This document shows, in pieces, positions 53,008 through 62,945 of a stretch of 64,000 nt of DNA. The translations under genes were made by a program, and so were the position numbers. This DNA is from Prorocentrum cordatum (taxonomy: Eukaryota > Sar > Dinophyceae > Prorocentrales > Prorocentraceae). The stretch spans positions 360,812-424,811 of the forward strand of contig CAUYUJ010004780.1 of assembly GCA_963575745.1 (NCBI GenBank), read 5' to 3'. The notes under the pieces were generated by a model. The model was not told the DNA's origin, did not search any database, and saw nothing but the letters and a program-made list of their open reading frames with translations. Each line of letters begins with the position of its first letter. Within the stretch, counting starts at the first letter, position 1.

Positions 53008-54402
53008 TCAGTTCAGGTCCCAGTCGCGAATCCCTGGCCCTGTCGAAGTCGTTGATGGCGTCGTCGCTGATCCGTCGGCCTCGGCTGTCGGAGGGGTCGT
53101 CGTCGTAGTCGGACCGCCCCCCCCCTCCAGAGGAGGCCCCTGAGAGCCCGGCCCCCCGCTGCTCGAGCTGGGCGCTGCCGACCCGTAGTTCGCGACGTTC
53201 ACCGAGTGAACCAGCGATGCGACAGCCGTCCCCGCCTGCACCATCATCTGGATCAGCTGGTCCACCGCCCCCTGGAGCGCGCCCACGTTGTTGTGGAGGT
53301 TGTCCAGCGACGTCTGAATGAAGTCCAGGCTTTCCCCGAAGTCCTCCACGGTGTTCAGGATGCGCCTGATGCGCGTGATCCCTCGATGGATCTGGGCCAG
53401 CCCTTCTTCCACCTGCGTCGGCTGATTCTGGGCGCTGGTGGCATATTGAATCATCTGATCCAGTACTTGTTGAACGTTTCCAAGTGCGCGCACTCCCGCG
53501 GGCACGGCTTGAAGAGTCCACTGGAGTGACTGCAGATGAGCACTGAGCGCATTCACCGTGTTCAGGGCGGCCGGACGAAGGCGCCTCCGTTCTCCTGGAG
53601 CATCTCGACCACTCGCTGAGCATTGGCTGCTGCTGAGCGGGCCGCCTCTGCTGCTGACTGAGGTCGGTCTGCTTGATCTTGTGCATCGCGTGGCGTCGCT
53701 GTAATCCAGGTCAGCCTCTGCCCACGCGCCGTGCACTTCGACCCGCTTCCCCACTGGTTTCCATAGTACCGAATCGCCGAGCTCGGGTGCTGACAACTGA
53801 CCACAGGTGGTGGCTTCGTCGGCGGTGCTCCTGGAGCGTCGGCAACCGGTCCGAGCGTGGGAGAGGCTCGTTCTGCTGGCGTCCGGCCCGTCCTTGGGTC
53901 GGGCTTCGCTGGCGGGTGGAGCTTGGCAGGTGCCGTCGGGTTGCCCGTCCAGGGATCCCCCGAAGCTGCCGGCATGGTCCCCGTCGAGGGTGCCGTCGCT
54001 CCATGGCCCTGCCAGCCGGGTCCTCCGATGCCGAACTCCGCTGCTGGCATCGTCGGCGGCGCCGTGACCTAGGGGGGCCCCCCCCCGAGGGCCAGAGGCG
54101 CTGCCATCGCAAACGCTGGCACGGCCCCGGGTGACGAGGCCGCTGCTCCTGAGCTGCTGGCTGCCCACGCCGTCGGAACGCCCAGGTGTCCTGGAAGTGG
54201 CCCCATCGACTCCTGGACCTGATGCGCCTGTCTCCGTGTCGGAGGCTGTCGAGGCTGCTGGTCCAGCACCGTCCGCCGTCTCGAGGAGGCGCCGTGCCTC
54301 CCCCAGCTCGGCCAGATACGCCTCGGTAGCCTCCTCGGCGTTCTTGCCCGCCTGAACGAGCCCGAGCACTACCACGAACACCAGCGTCTGGCCCCCGATC
54401 AT
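53008..54402 (-). CDS. Unrecognised ORF with hydrophobic N-terminus and coiled-coil, preceded by a spliced-leader relic
   Basis: ATG at 54402 overlaps the stop of the upstream frame (ATGA). The first 19 residues, MIGGQTLVFVVVLGLVQAG, look like a signal anchor. A Ser/Gly/Pro-rich part follows. Near 53570 the open register changes to VNALSAHLQSLQWTLQAVPA and RITRIRRILNTVEDFGESLD-like heptads, predicted coiled-coil, before a stop at 53008. A spliced-leader relic lies 77 nt upstream of the ATG, so this may be a retrocopy of a host mRNA inserted in Copia-B. Alternatively it is a Copia-B linker. At least one frameshift (about 53.57 kb) is likely. Confidence 0.4.
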   Translation of the reverse strand: MIGGQTLVFVVVLGLVQAGKNAEEATEAYLAELGEARRLLETADGAGPAASTASDTETGASGPGVDGATSRTPGRSDGVGSQQLRSSGLVTRGRASVCDGSASGPRGGAPLGHGAADDASSGVRHRRTRLAGPWSDGTLDGDHAGSFGGSLDGQPDGTCQAPPASEARPKDGPDASRTSLSHARTGCRRSRSTADEATTCGQLSAPELGDSVLWKPVGKRVEVHGAWAEADLDYSDATRCTRSSRPTSVSSRGGPLSSSQCSASGRDAPGERRRLRPAALNTVNALSAHLQSLQWTLQAVPAGVRALGNVQQVLDQMIQYATSAQNQPTQVEEGLAQIHRGITRIRRILNTVEDFGESLDFIQTSLDNLHNNVGALQGAVDQLIQMMVQAGTAVASLVHSVNVANYGSAAPSSSSGGPGSQGPPLEGGGGPTTTTTPPTAEADGSATTPSTTSTGPGIRDWDLN

Positions 54403-55145
54403 TGTGGTCGAAACGAGGACCCTGGAGGGTGACTGTGGGTCTGAACGGCGAGCAAGCTGACTGCGAATTGCTCCTGACGCTTGAGCCGATGGCTACGGTG
54501 CCCGTGGTCGCCGGGAGGTGCCTCGGATCGTCCCTCGACGCAGTGCCGGCTCACCGTCTCCTGGCCAGCCCTGTCGCACAGCGCCTTAGCTCTCTCCGTT
54601 GATCCTAAGCCCTGGACTGGTCTAGAAGGCGCTGGCTGAGCCTGCGACCCGACGATCCTGACCATGGTTGTGAAGAGGGCCGCGAGGGCCCACCCGAGAA
54701 TCCCCTCGAGCTCCCCGAAGTAATGACGCAAGACGAGGAGGCGCACTGTCGTGAGGAAGATGAGGGAGTCGTACGTGTACTGCCGCAGGGCCCCGGAAGC
54801 TAGCATCTCTTGAGGGCCCCCACCCTTGTGTACAAAAGAGTCCTTCGTCAGAAAAGGATAGCGCTTCAAGGCTGACTCGGGGATCTCCAGAGGCATCTGT
54901 AACGGCAACACTATGTCGGCCATCCTGCGCCCCGAGCCGAGACGGTTCAAACTGGTCGCCTTCTGCAAGAACCTCGTCCCCATAAAATTCTGAGGGATAT
55001 TAATTATACACTCAAGGTAATCCAACATACTCACACTGAGAATGTGCGGCACCTCGTCCTTGAGGATCGCAGTTCCTACAATGCCCAAAACCTGGCCGAG
55101 GCATAAGAGGGAAAAGTACGGAGGGGACCACGTTGGCGGGCCCAC
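54399..55145 (-). pseudogene. Copia-B protease C-terminal part
   Basis: The frame reads DEVPHILSVSMLDYLECIIN and LNRLGSGRRMADIVLP. This fits the second half of a Copia aspartic protease as found in dinoflagellates (xPxLLSxxxLxxLGxxIDxxxN ... LxxLxSGHxxVDI). The first half is in another register upstream (55878-55012), showing a frameshift near 55.1 kb. The rest of the frame is unassigned. Confidence 0.5.
54480..54498 (-). other. Dinoflagellate spliced-leader relic before the 54402 ATG
   Basis: The minus strand reads CCGTAGCCATCGGCTCAAG. Relative to the leader (CCGTAGCCATT, TTGGCTCAAG) it has 18 identical positions, one substitution and two deleted T residues. The 77 nt between it and ATG 54402 would be a 5' UTR. 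Confidence 0.7.
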
Positions 55146-55878
55146 CTACGCCGTGAGCTGCACGAGGTCGCTGGCGCTCTTTCGGGGTGACCTCGAAGCG
55201 AAGCCCTACCTCCGCCAAGGCGTGCGACTCTCGATTCAGGGCGGCCAGGCCCACCAGATCACTTCCAGCGCCAGGATCCACCAGGCCCTGGGTGGCGCGA
55301 GCCACCAAGTAGACGTCCTGGCACCCCAGCTCCTCGTCGATCTTGGTCCAATCCTCGATCATCTCACACGTCGCGGGCTCAGCGCCCGGCTCTCCCAGCG
55401 CGCGCCCCACGAAGGCGTGGGCCGAGACCGCCCGGCCCTTGGCCCGAGTGTCTTTGGGTCCACCCTTTTCCGGACACTCGCGATGCCAGTGTCCATTCTC
55501 CTTACAGATCCCGCACCTCGTAATCTTCATCAGCTGATCTGGCGAGAGGCGCGGGCGACCGCGACCGCTGGCAGACCCTCGACCTCTTCCCCGCCCTCGA
55601 CCTTGCCCTGCGGCTGGCGGGCGTGGCGGTCGAGGTAGTGAGCTCGAGCCTGCTCCTCGGCCGTAGTACTCGAGGTCCCTCTTGGCGGCCCGCTTGATAT
55701 CCTTGTTTTGTTTCCACGTTCTCTTGTTTGAACGAGACTCGATGGCCGCCATGACGTCTGCCACCTGGTCTTCATCCAGATCCATATCCTCGATCTGCCA
55801 GCAGCGCTGCCTCGTCCCACTGGTCCTCGCCCTCCTCTTCCTCGCTCTCGTCGCACTCGTCCTCCGAAACCTCACCAC
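55012..55878 (-). pseudogene. Copia-B gag C-terminus with CCHC knuckle and start of protease
   Basis: The frame contains IESRSNKRTWKQNKDIKRAA, a Gly/Arg-rich linker and ITRCGICKENGHWHRECPEK, a perfect CCHC zinc knuckle (Cys122, Cys125, His130, Cys135). The protease active site follows as TQGLVDPGAGSDLVG, with Asp201-Pro-Gly where DTG/DSG is usual. An acidic stretch (SEDECDESEEEEGEDQW) lies upstream in another register (55870-55790), so the N-terminal gag is frameshifted and then cut off by the CCGGTCAG array. Confidence 0.7.
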
Positions 55879-55927
55879 CGACCGGGTGCGAGGAGAGAGG
55901 GGGGGGGGCCATTATGGTGGAATACAT

Positions 55928-56360
55928 GCGCCGGTCAGCCGGTCAGCCGGTCAGCCGGTCAGCCGGTCAACCTGTCAGCCGGTCAGCCGGTCAACCGGTC
56001 AACCGGTCAACCGGTCAATTGGTCAGCCGGTCAGCAGGTCAGCAGGTCAGCCGGTCACCCAGTCACCCGGTGAGCCGGTCACCCGGTCATTCGGTCACCT
56101 GCATGGTCAAACGGTCAGCCAGTCACCCGGTCGCCCGGTCACCACTCAGCCGGTCAACTGGTCAGCCAGTCACCCGGTCACCCGGTCAGCCGGTCACCCG
56201 GTCAGCCGCTCAACGGGTCATCCGGTCGCCCGGTCGCCCGGTCACCGGGTCGCCCGGTCACCCGGTCAGCCGGTCAGCCGGTCAGCCGGTCAGCCGGTCA
56301 ACTGGTCAGCCGGTCAGCCGGTCAGCTGGTCAACCAGTCAGACGGTCAACGGTTCAGTGC
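55928..56360. repeat. Octanucleotide array (CCGGTCAG)n
   Basis: About 54 units of CCGGTCAG, with CCGGTCAA, CCGGTCAC, CCAGTCA and TGGTCAG variants arranged in runs. The plus strand stays open across it because the unit lacks stops in that register. No coding role is claimed. Confidence 0.95.
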
Positions 56361-56377
56361 CTGTCAGCGAGTCCGGT

Positions 56378-56832
56378 AATTATGATGATGACGACGACGA
56401 TGATGGCGATGATGTCGATGATGAGCCAGAAGGATGATGACCACGACAGGGAGGATGTGAGGATGAGGGTCGATGTGAATGCTGATGATGAAGGTGGTGC
56501 TTATGATGATGAGAGCAATGATGACGACGACGATGACGATGACGATGAAGATGACGATGGTGATGATGATAACGATGAAGATTATGATGATGATTATGAT
56601 GAGTATGACGATGAGTATGATGATGATGACGATGATTATCATGATAATGAGGATGAGGATGCAGATGATGATGATGATGCTGATGACGACGATGACGACG
56701 ATGATTATGATAATGGTGATGATGAGGAGGAGGAGTTTGATGATGATGATGCTGATGATGATGATGGAGGAGGAGGAGGAGGGGGAGGAAGAGGAAGAGG
56801 AGGGGGAGGAGGAGGAGGAGGAGGAGGAGGAG
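56378..56832. repeat. (GAT)n/(GAC)n tract grading into (GGA)n
   Basis: About 450 bp of GAT/GAC with GAG, ending in GGAGGAGGAGG. It begins where the CCGGTCAG array ends and runs up to the 3' end of the LINE-D frame, so it may be the simple-repeat tail of that element. Confidence 0.9.
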
Positions 56833-56882
56833 ACCCGATCCCATCTGGCAGGTCATCCGAGGCGCCCACATCGCTAGATGCC

Positions 56883-58244
56883 CTATCGCCGCGCCAGAGA
56901 CCGCGCCCTGGCATCCCGTCGGCAAATAAGGCGGAACCGGCCTGCAGCAAGCCGAATCGCTCGCGATGTGCTTTGGGCCCCCTCGGACCTGAGCTTATTA
57001 AACGTGTTTAAAAGAACGTCGTGTGCTATGGCAATGGAGACGATTTCATCGCACGAGAGAGGCATGGAAAAAAGAAGGAGGCCAGCAAACACCTCCGCCC
57101 CCCACCACGGTGGGGGCCTAGGCAGATTGGCACGCATCACTCCGAAAAGAGCTGGACAGACAAGGTAATGCACGATCTGGTCACCAGCAATACATTGGCA
57201 TCCGAACCTGCGTCCTAGAGTGGCCTGGCGGCATCTCCGTGAGGTATTCCAAGCGTTACATATACTGCGCAGCAGACTGAATTGAACGAAGGGAGCAATA
57301 TGCTGGCCGACCACTTTTAGCCGAGAGATACACAGTTGGGCTTCAGGAGCCCCAACTTGGCAAACTTCAGGAAACCTCGAGGCCCAACACTGGAGACGCC
57401 TCAGGATAAGCTCTGGAAGCGGAACCAGGGGTTGATGTGAGAGCACAAGCTTGGTCATTTTCTTCTGATGCCCGTGCTCGAAGACGGTGGGGGCGGACGG
57501 GATTCTGGATAACTCACGATAGTTCTGGGCCATCATTAAAACGAAAGACTTGGTATAAACGGGATGAAGATGAGCGCCCAGATGGCATTCGGGGTCATCG
57601 AACGCGCCCTCAATTTTCTCGATGCAGGCGAAAAAGACCGACGAGGCGAGGGTAGCACGATATGCAGCGGCCCGAGCTTCGCGCGCGAGAGACCTGGCCC
57701 GAGATAGTTTCCCCCCGAGAGACTTCATCCCCACCGACATGTGATCAGACAGGGCATGCCGAGGAGCACAAATTAACGACTGCAGCCCGAGATGCACCTG
57801 CCAGCTGCAATCGGCCGTGGGCGGAAAGAACTGGGCGATGTACATGAGCACAGTGATTGCAATCTGGTTGTACGCCACGAGAGACATCGACAGGCCTAAC
57901 TTCAAAGACTTAATGAAGCGGCAGCGGTCGCGGAACTTGACCAGCGGGGCGGCCCAAGATTCCTCTTGGGCCCTGATCCCGCACATCGCACCAAGATACT
58001 TGGCACACTTGGACATCCCGAAGCTCCGAACTCTGTTCCCCTGCCGTTGGAACTTCCTCTCCTCCTCCTCCCTGTGAAAGCCGCGGTAAAATAATATCAC
58101 CGTTTTTTTGAGGTTCGGGATGAGGCCAGCGGCGAGCCCTGCAAGCATCATAACTTTCATGAAAATGGGCACGGCCGCGTAGATGTCAAAGGCGGCGGAG
58201 GCAACATCGTCGGCGAAGGCACCGTGCAGCGCTGTCGGAACCAA
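56883..58244 (-). pseudogene. LINE-D: 5'-truncated LINE reverse transcriptase C-terminal half
   Basis: The frame of 453 codons begins at the RT catalytic box, GAFADDVASA (Asp12, Asp13). The thumb-like GLAAGLIPNLKKTVILFYRG (compare 'GLxlNxxKTxxl') and AKYLGAMCG follow. Near the end QCIAGDQIVHYLVCP forms the C-x-D-x2-x-H-x3-C element seen in LINE C-termini. The first codon is TTG and no upstream RT exists, so the element is truncated, as is common after incomplete target-primed reverse transcription. It is a different LINE family from LINE-A/C, which have RNase H. The frame itself is intact to the stop at 56883. Confidence 0.65.
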
Positions 58245-58253
58245 TGTCTCGGG

Positions 58254-59867
58254 CTATGACTGCTTCAGTGTATAACGAATGCCTTGCATCGCCGTGTTGT
58301 ACTTGAACATCTCGACGGCCCACTCGGATGATGACCTGACCCCTTTTTCGGGATCATTCTTTACGACTGGGAACGGGCCATTCCAGCCTCCCCGGTCATC
58401 CTTCGTGGTCGTAGGGCGATGGTAATCGACCAAGTCTCCTTCGTCATGACAATGCTGACCGGTAAGTGTCGTCTTAGTGCGGAAGGCACGATTGGTCTTA
58501 GCTACTGCTGTGGCCTGTGTGGTAGCTTCAATACATGCCCTGCGTATCGTCTGTTCACGAGAATGATCCGATGTTTCCGTCGGCTGCTCGTGGTCCAGAA
58601 CAGGGGGGCCAGGGAGCATTGCTGGATGCTGCCCAAATAGAGCGTTGTAAGGAGACACCTCGCTGTAGAAGATGAACGCGTTGGCGGCGAACTAGGCTTC
58701 GTGCAGTAGTCGGGTAAACACAAGAGGCATGTCTAACTTATTGAGTTCAGCCTCCATGACGTGACGAAAATGGCGTAGGATGTCATTTCTGGCTTCGATC
58801 GTTGTAGCGTGCTGTCCACGCGCACGTATTCTTTGTTCAGTGCCTTTTACCTTGAAGACTGCTTTCGCAGTGTCGTTGTTAAGGGAACCCTCTCCATCAG
58901 AGTAAAGTACCTTGGCCGGTCCAAACTGCATCCAGCACTGATGATATGCATCCAGGATGCTGGTCATAGTCTTGTCTGGTATTTCAATCCCAGTAGCATA
59001 TCGTATACAGCGATCGATAGTGTGGAATATATTGTGTTCTCGTTTGTAGAATATCGGATCACATTCCACCTCCTCATTGAATCTGCCAGGTAGTGCAGTA
59101 GAGGGCATAACAGTGTGTCCAGGCTTGTCCCAAGCTCTGGATTCTCGGCATGTGTCACAAACACCTCTGATGAGGTTGAGTCTGACATTGTCCAGACCGA
59201 CTTTGCTTAAGATGAATATCATCTTAAGCTCCTTCGCATGGAACCAGCGAAAGTGTAGCTTTAGCAACTCGCGTGTTACCACGCTAGGGTCAAAGCTTCG
59301 CAGGCTTTGTAGACTGATTTGTGCATCGAACCGTGAGCAGTCTGGTAGTCGCGGTCGTGCAGCAGGGTTCCCCGCTGGTGGTGGCGGAGGTGCTTCTCCA
59401 CCTTGTTGTCGACCACGTCTGACTCTAACCTGTGGTAGTCGGAGATGGCCATCCGAACTACCAGCTACACTCGAGGCAGGTTGCCCTGCAGCAGGCCCAG
59501 CAGCATGTCTTCCAACAGTAATGTCGTGACTGCTTGCGCCCGCGGTGGGTCCGGCTCTCGAGCCGGGTCTCGGTGCTCTCAGTCGCGTAAGTGGTGATGC
59601 TGCTGGCGCCTCGGGTGGTGGTGGTGCTACCTCAGCATGGTCTGGCGGTGAAGGTCCTGCTGCCGTCTCGGCGGGAACCGGCGGTATCTGTCCATGATTG
59701 TCGGGCAACTTCCAAGGCTTGGCAAACCTGCATTTGCCAGGTGTTAATGCGTGTCCAGGCTTCTTCTTCCCGTAGTTCTTCTTACAGCTCGGACATTCCC
59801 AATGGTAGTCGTCCTTATCGTACCACCTGCAGTGTCCCGGGTCTCTATCATGAGAGGGAGAGTGCAT
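58254..59867 (-). pseudogene. Copia-C integrase, interrupted by one TAG codon
   Basis: From ATG 59867 the frame has Cys/His pairs (PGHCRWYDKDDYHWECPSCK), a Pro-rich linker and the integrase zinc site (His205, His210, Cys237, Cys240 in LHFRWFH ... GVCDTC). The core is Asp270 (EVECDPIFY), Asp324 (LYSDGEG) and Glu358 (TTIEARND). A TAG at about 58692 ends it. In the same register the protein resumes FAANAFIFYSEVSPYNALFG and continues through DEGDLVDYHRP and GGWNGPFPVV to 58254. Without that single nonsense codon the integrase would be continuous. All three catalytic acids are present. Confidence 0.7.
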
Positions 59868-60165
59868 GTTAACGTTGCGCGCGCAAGCAGGACAACCGAG
59901 CCCCCCCGATGGTGGTCTCGCAATCGAGCCATCAGGCTGTCGGGAAGACTCGGGTCATCCAAATCGCATCCCCTTGCGTTAGTGACCGTCACGGTGGATG
60001 CATGCGGGTAGCCATGGAAAGGATCACGAATTGCCTGGAAGACCGTGTGCGATCTGAACAGCCTCGACGAAGAGCGACTGCATGTTTGAAGTATATTGTG
60101 CAGCCATGCACAAGTCCTTATTGCATACCGACGCGCGTTGATGATGGCCACTGCATCGCTTTCGT
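59868..60165 (-). pseudogene. Frameshifted link between Copia-C methyltransferase-like domain and integrase
   Basis: One register (about 60190-60050) reads CSGHHQRASV and LFVEAVQIAHGLP, which fits the end of the methyltransferase-like domain. Two stops follow before the register containing GGLGCPACARNVNMHSPSHD enters the integrase frame. A shift near 60185 therefore separates the two parts. Confidence 0.45.
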
Positions 60166-60675
60166 TCAAAAAGGGGTGAATGATAGACGATGGTTGGCCA
60201 TGATCTCGGTCGGTTTTCGTATCAGTACCCCATGGGAATCACGTAAGCCAGTAGTGCATTGATCCATGTTCACCTTGCACATGCCCTTGCTTTTGGCCAA
60301 CGTAGTCCATGGTGGTATCTGATCCACCCAAGTCCCTACTGGTTGTTCTCTGAAGTAAAATCGTCGAGGATCATTTTGACGTGCAGCCGCCTTCCCACAG
60401 AACTTGGTATGTGGCAAATCTTCTTTAGGATGTTCATGCCAGGTGTCGTGGTTAACCTTTGCATTGCAATAGGAAGGTAAATCAATTGTTCTGCCGTTGG
60501 GCTGTAACATGACAACCTCGACGAAACAAACGTCTAGATAATGCATCACTGCATCTTGGACCTCCCTGTTGCCAAGATCAACGAAAGTGCGTTTGTCGAG
60601 GTTTCCCCCTGAAGACAGACCTCGGCTGAATGCGAGTTGGGACGCGCCTCCAATTCCTCCACGCAATTCTAACAT
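60166..60675 (-). pseudogene. Copia-C methyltransferase-like domain
   Basis: ATG 60675 starts MLELRGGIGGASQLAFSRGL, which matches the glycine-rich motif I of C5-methyltransferases (FxGxGG). VVMLQPNGRT stands at motif IV, but the expected catalytic Cys (PxC) is Gly61. REQPVGTW stands for motif VI. QCTTGLRDSHGVLIRKPTEI, then MANH, parallels the DMCCFGMQVDSRGVNKKPTG, then ILTNH, block of Copia-B. Loss of the catalytic Cys suggests no methylation activity in this copy. Confidence 0.55.
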
Positions 60676-61458
60676 ATCAACCTTGTTGTGTCATCCGTAG
60701 CACAGGGTGGGGATTATGGAGGATACATCTGCGTAGGATGCAGCAGGTTGCCCCGCAAGTAATGCGATGAAGGTCTCCTCTCCATCGTCGCTATCTGTGT
60801 CGGGGTCCAGAGGTACATCGGTGTAGTACGTGCTACACCCGAGTCATTTCAGGTCGTCTCCACAGTCGTCGTTGCCTTCTTCGACTATTTTGGGTATCTT
60901 GCGTGGTTTGATGCCAGCTTATGCGTCTGCTTTCTGTTTCCTATTTGTTTAATTATGGCATATGTTGGTAACGCTGTCTGTCGTTCTGTCTCAGGTGAGC
61001 TAAGTGTCGGAGATTCGGGAGTAGAGGGGGGCACGCGGCCGCGCTCAATCGGAGGGGGAGGGGGGCGGTGTTAAGGCCCAGTAAAGCGACCGGCGTGCTG
61101 ACCCCCCCCCCCTTCGCGACAGGAGCTGCGTCGCGCATTCGTCGCCCGTGCGCCGCCCGTGCGTCGGCCGCCGAAAAGGCCAGCCGTCCTCTCGAACGTG
61201 CACGTCGCCCTCGCAAGGGGGCAATTTGGCGAGTGCGTCGCCAGCGCGGCGGACGTCCACGGGGCGGATCGCACGCGCGTCGCCCTCTCCACGGCCGCTG
61301 AAAAGGCTGGTCGCCTTCGGGGAAAAGAAAGTCGCCCACGCTGCGGCCCTCTTGGCGAGAAAAATGCGGCCGCTGGGCTACCTCTGCAGAGCAGCAAATC
61401 CCCCTGCATTACAAATGCAGCGATGCTGCAAAACGCACCCCGGCGATCGGCCAGCAGG
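60676..61458. other. No gene recognised
   Basis: Upstream flank of Copia-C. There is a poly-C run near 61101-61112 and GC-rich frames without motif. No LTR-like repeat was found. Confidence 0.4.
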
Positions 61459-61760
61459 TCCCGCAGCCGCCGCCGCAGCCGCCGCAACCGCCGCCAGCGC
61501 CAAAACTACCGCCGCCACGATCACCACAAACGGATGCGACCGCAACCACATCCACCGCGACGATTACGACCAACACCATTTACCGCCATCACCACCACCA
61601 CGACCACCACGCTTCTAGCGACCACCACAACGACCGACACCAGCACGATCACCGACGTGACCACCACCAACCCGCCCACCACCAGCGGCACGACCGCCGC
61701 CAACGCGACCAAGGCGACGAACGCGACCACTCATGCAGATCCACATGGGGGTGGCGTCGA
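61459..61760. repeat. (CCG)n then (ACC/GAC)n-rich tract
   Basis: CCGCCGCAGCCGCCGCAACC at the start grades into ACCACCACGACCACC repeats. The derived Thr/Ala-rich frames are repeat artefacts. Confidence 0.75.
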
Positions 61761-62755
61761 CGGGGGGGGCGAAAGTTGAGCGCGCCGTCCGGCGCGAGAT
61801 GATCTTTATCTTCCTCGGAGGGTGCCCATTGCGCGCGAGTTTTTGATTGCAGTTTGGTGATTGGGCGGGCTTCGTGACGGCCGGCTTCGTGCTCGGGCGA
61901 AGCGAACAGGTTTGGGGCGCGCGCGCATTAGCGTTCAGGAGCGGTCGTCTGGCATGGCCCTTGTCCTCGCGCGAAGTGATGCGCCATTGAGGTCGCGCTC
62001 TCGAATGATCCTTGGAATTGGCAGTGGATTGCACGGCTCATTTCCGAGGAGTCGCGCAGCGCGCCTAAATCTTGAAGGGTGCCACCTTCTTCAGCCACTA
62101 CTGGGGGGCGCGGGGCCACGTCGCGCCGGGGCCCCGGATTTCTTGGTCCCAGGTCAAGGCCCATCGTACTCTAGATGACGCGTTCTCTGAGCAAGGCCGC
62201 GTCTGAATCCTCGTAGCTAGAATGGCACACTATGTAATGAACCAACATCGCGGGGGCGCATGGTTTGACCCTGCTGCTCGTTTAGACACCGCCCCCGCTA
62301 TCTTCATGTTTCTGGTGTTCGCGACTGGTGCGGGACGGGTGCATGCTAGCGGGCCCTTTCACGAGAGTACTTTGGCCCCCTGTCCGAGGCCCCTCGCACG
62401 CCCCTCCCCGCCCCGTTGCCCCCCCCAAGCCCCTGCCTGGGCAGGCCAGGGCCATCGCTGCACCTCGCGTTCAAAGCGCATCGCCTCTCACTGCTGTCGT
62501 CGTTGCCCAGGGGGCGGGGGGAGGCAGGAGGAGCGAGGAGGAGGGAGGAGGAGGGGAGCGGGGGGGAGGAGGGAGGGGGAGGAAGGATGGGGGGCGAGGA
62601 GGAAGGAGTGGACAGCGGAGGAGGGAAGAGGAGGAGGGAATAGAAGCGAGGATGGCGTCCGGGTGCCACTGCGCGGCCGCGGTCCCGTGAGGATCTCCGA
62701 TGCGGTTTGCCATCGAACACGCTCAGCTGCCTTCGCCAAGTCAGGCTACGCGGTC
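61761..62755. other. No gene recognised; GGGAGGA tract at 62510-62645
   Basis: Mixed sequence with a purine-rich GGAGGAGGGAGG stretch. Frames are long on both strands without motif. Confidence 0.4.
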
Positions 62756-62945
62756 TCAATTGTCCTGAACCAGACGGCACTAGTTGTCTCAATTTGTCTC
62801 AAAGTTTCTCACCAAGCGAACCTTTCTGTCTCAATTTCTCTCAATTTGGGTCGTCCCCGGGATATTATATCTCAATTTCTCTCAATTTCTCTCAATTCCT
62901 CTCAAAATCTCTCAAATATTCTCAATTCCTCTCAATATAGCTCAC
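62756..62945. repeat. TCTCAATTTC minisatellite
   Basis: About 14 copies of a 10-bp TCTCAATTTC/TCTCAATTCC unit, densest between 62843 and 62940. The first copies (TCTCAATTGT, TCTCAATTTG) are spaced by unique sequence. Confidence 0.8.

Larger units (their letters stand above)
38253..55900 (-). mobile_element. Copia-like retrotransposon (Copia-B), split by a 9.4-kb DNA transposon
   Basis: Read on the minus strand the order is gag zinc knuckle and protease (55.88-54.6 kb), an unrecognised ORF (54.4-53.0 kb), a methyltransferase-like domain fused to integrase (52.55-50.21 kb), RT (40.85-39.4 kb) and RNase H (39.33-38.25 kb). Integrase before RT is the Copia (Pseudoviridae) order. The insertion 40843-50212 lies in one reading register: PPSIHEKDSGPPL before it and LEFQGQGTPEG after it stay in frame. 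LTRs were not found; the 5' side ends in a CCGGTCAG array. Frameshifts in the gag-protease, methyltransferase, RT and RNase H parts make this copy dead. Confidence 0.7.
58254..60675 (-). mobile_element. Copia-like retroelement remnant (Copia-C) with methyltransferase-like domain and integrase
   Basis: The order on the minus strand is a methyltransferase-like domain (60675-60166), a Cys/His-rich segment (59950-59740) and integrase (59.27-58.25 kb). RT and RNase H are absent; LINE-D starts at the point where the integrase frame stops. The same domain pair is found in Copia-B, which supports a shared architecture. Confidence 0.65.

Noticed and set aside
55914-57011. Long plus-strand frame with RSAGQPVS repeats
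   Set aside because: It is the translation of the CCGGTCAG octamer array followed by GAT repeats. Three registers are open and no conserved protein is recognisable.
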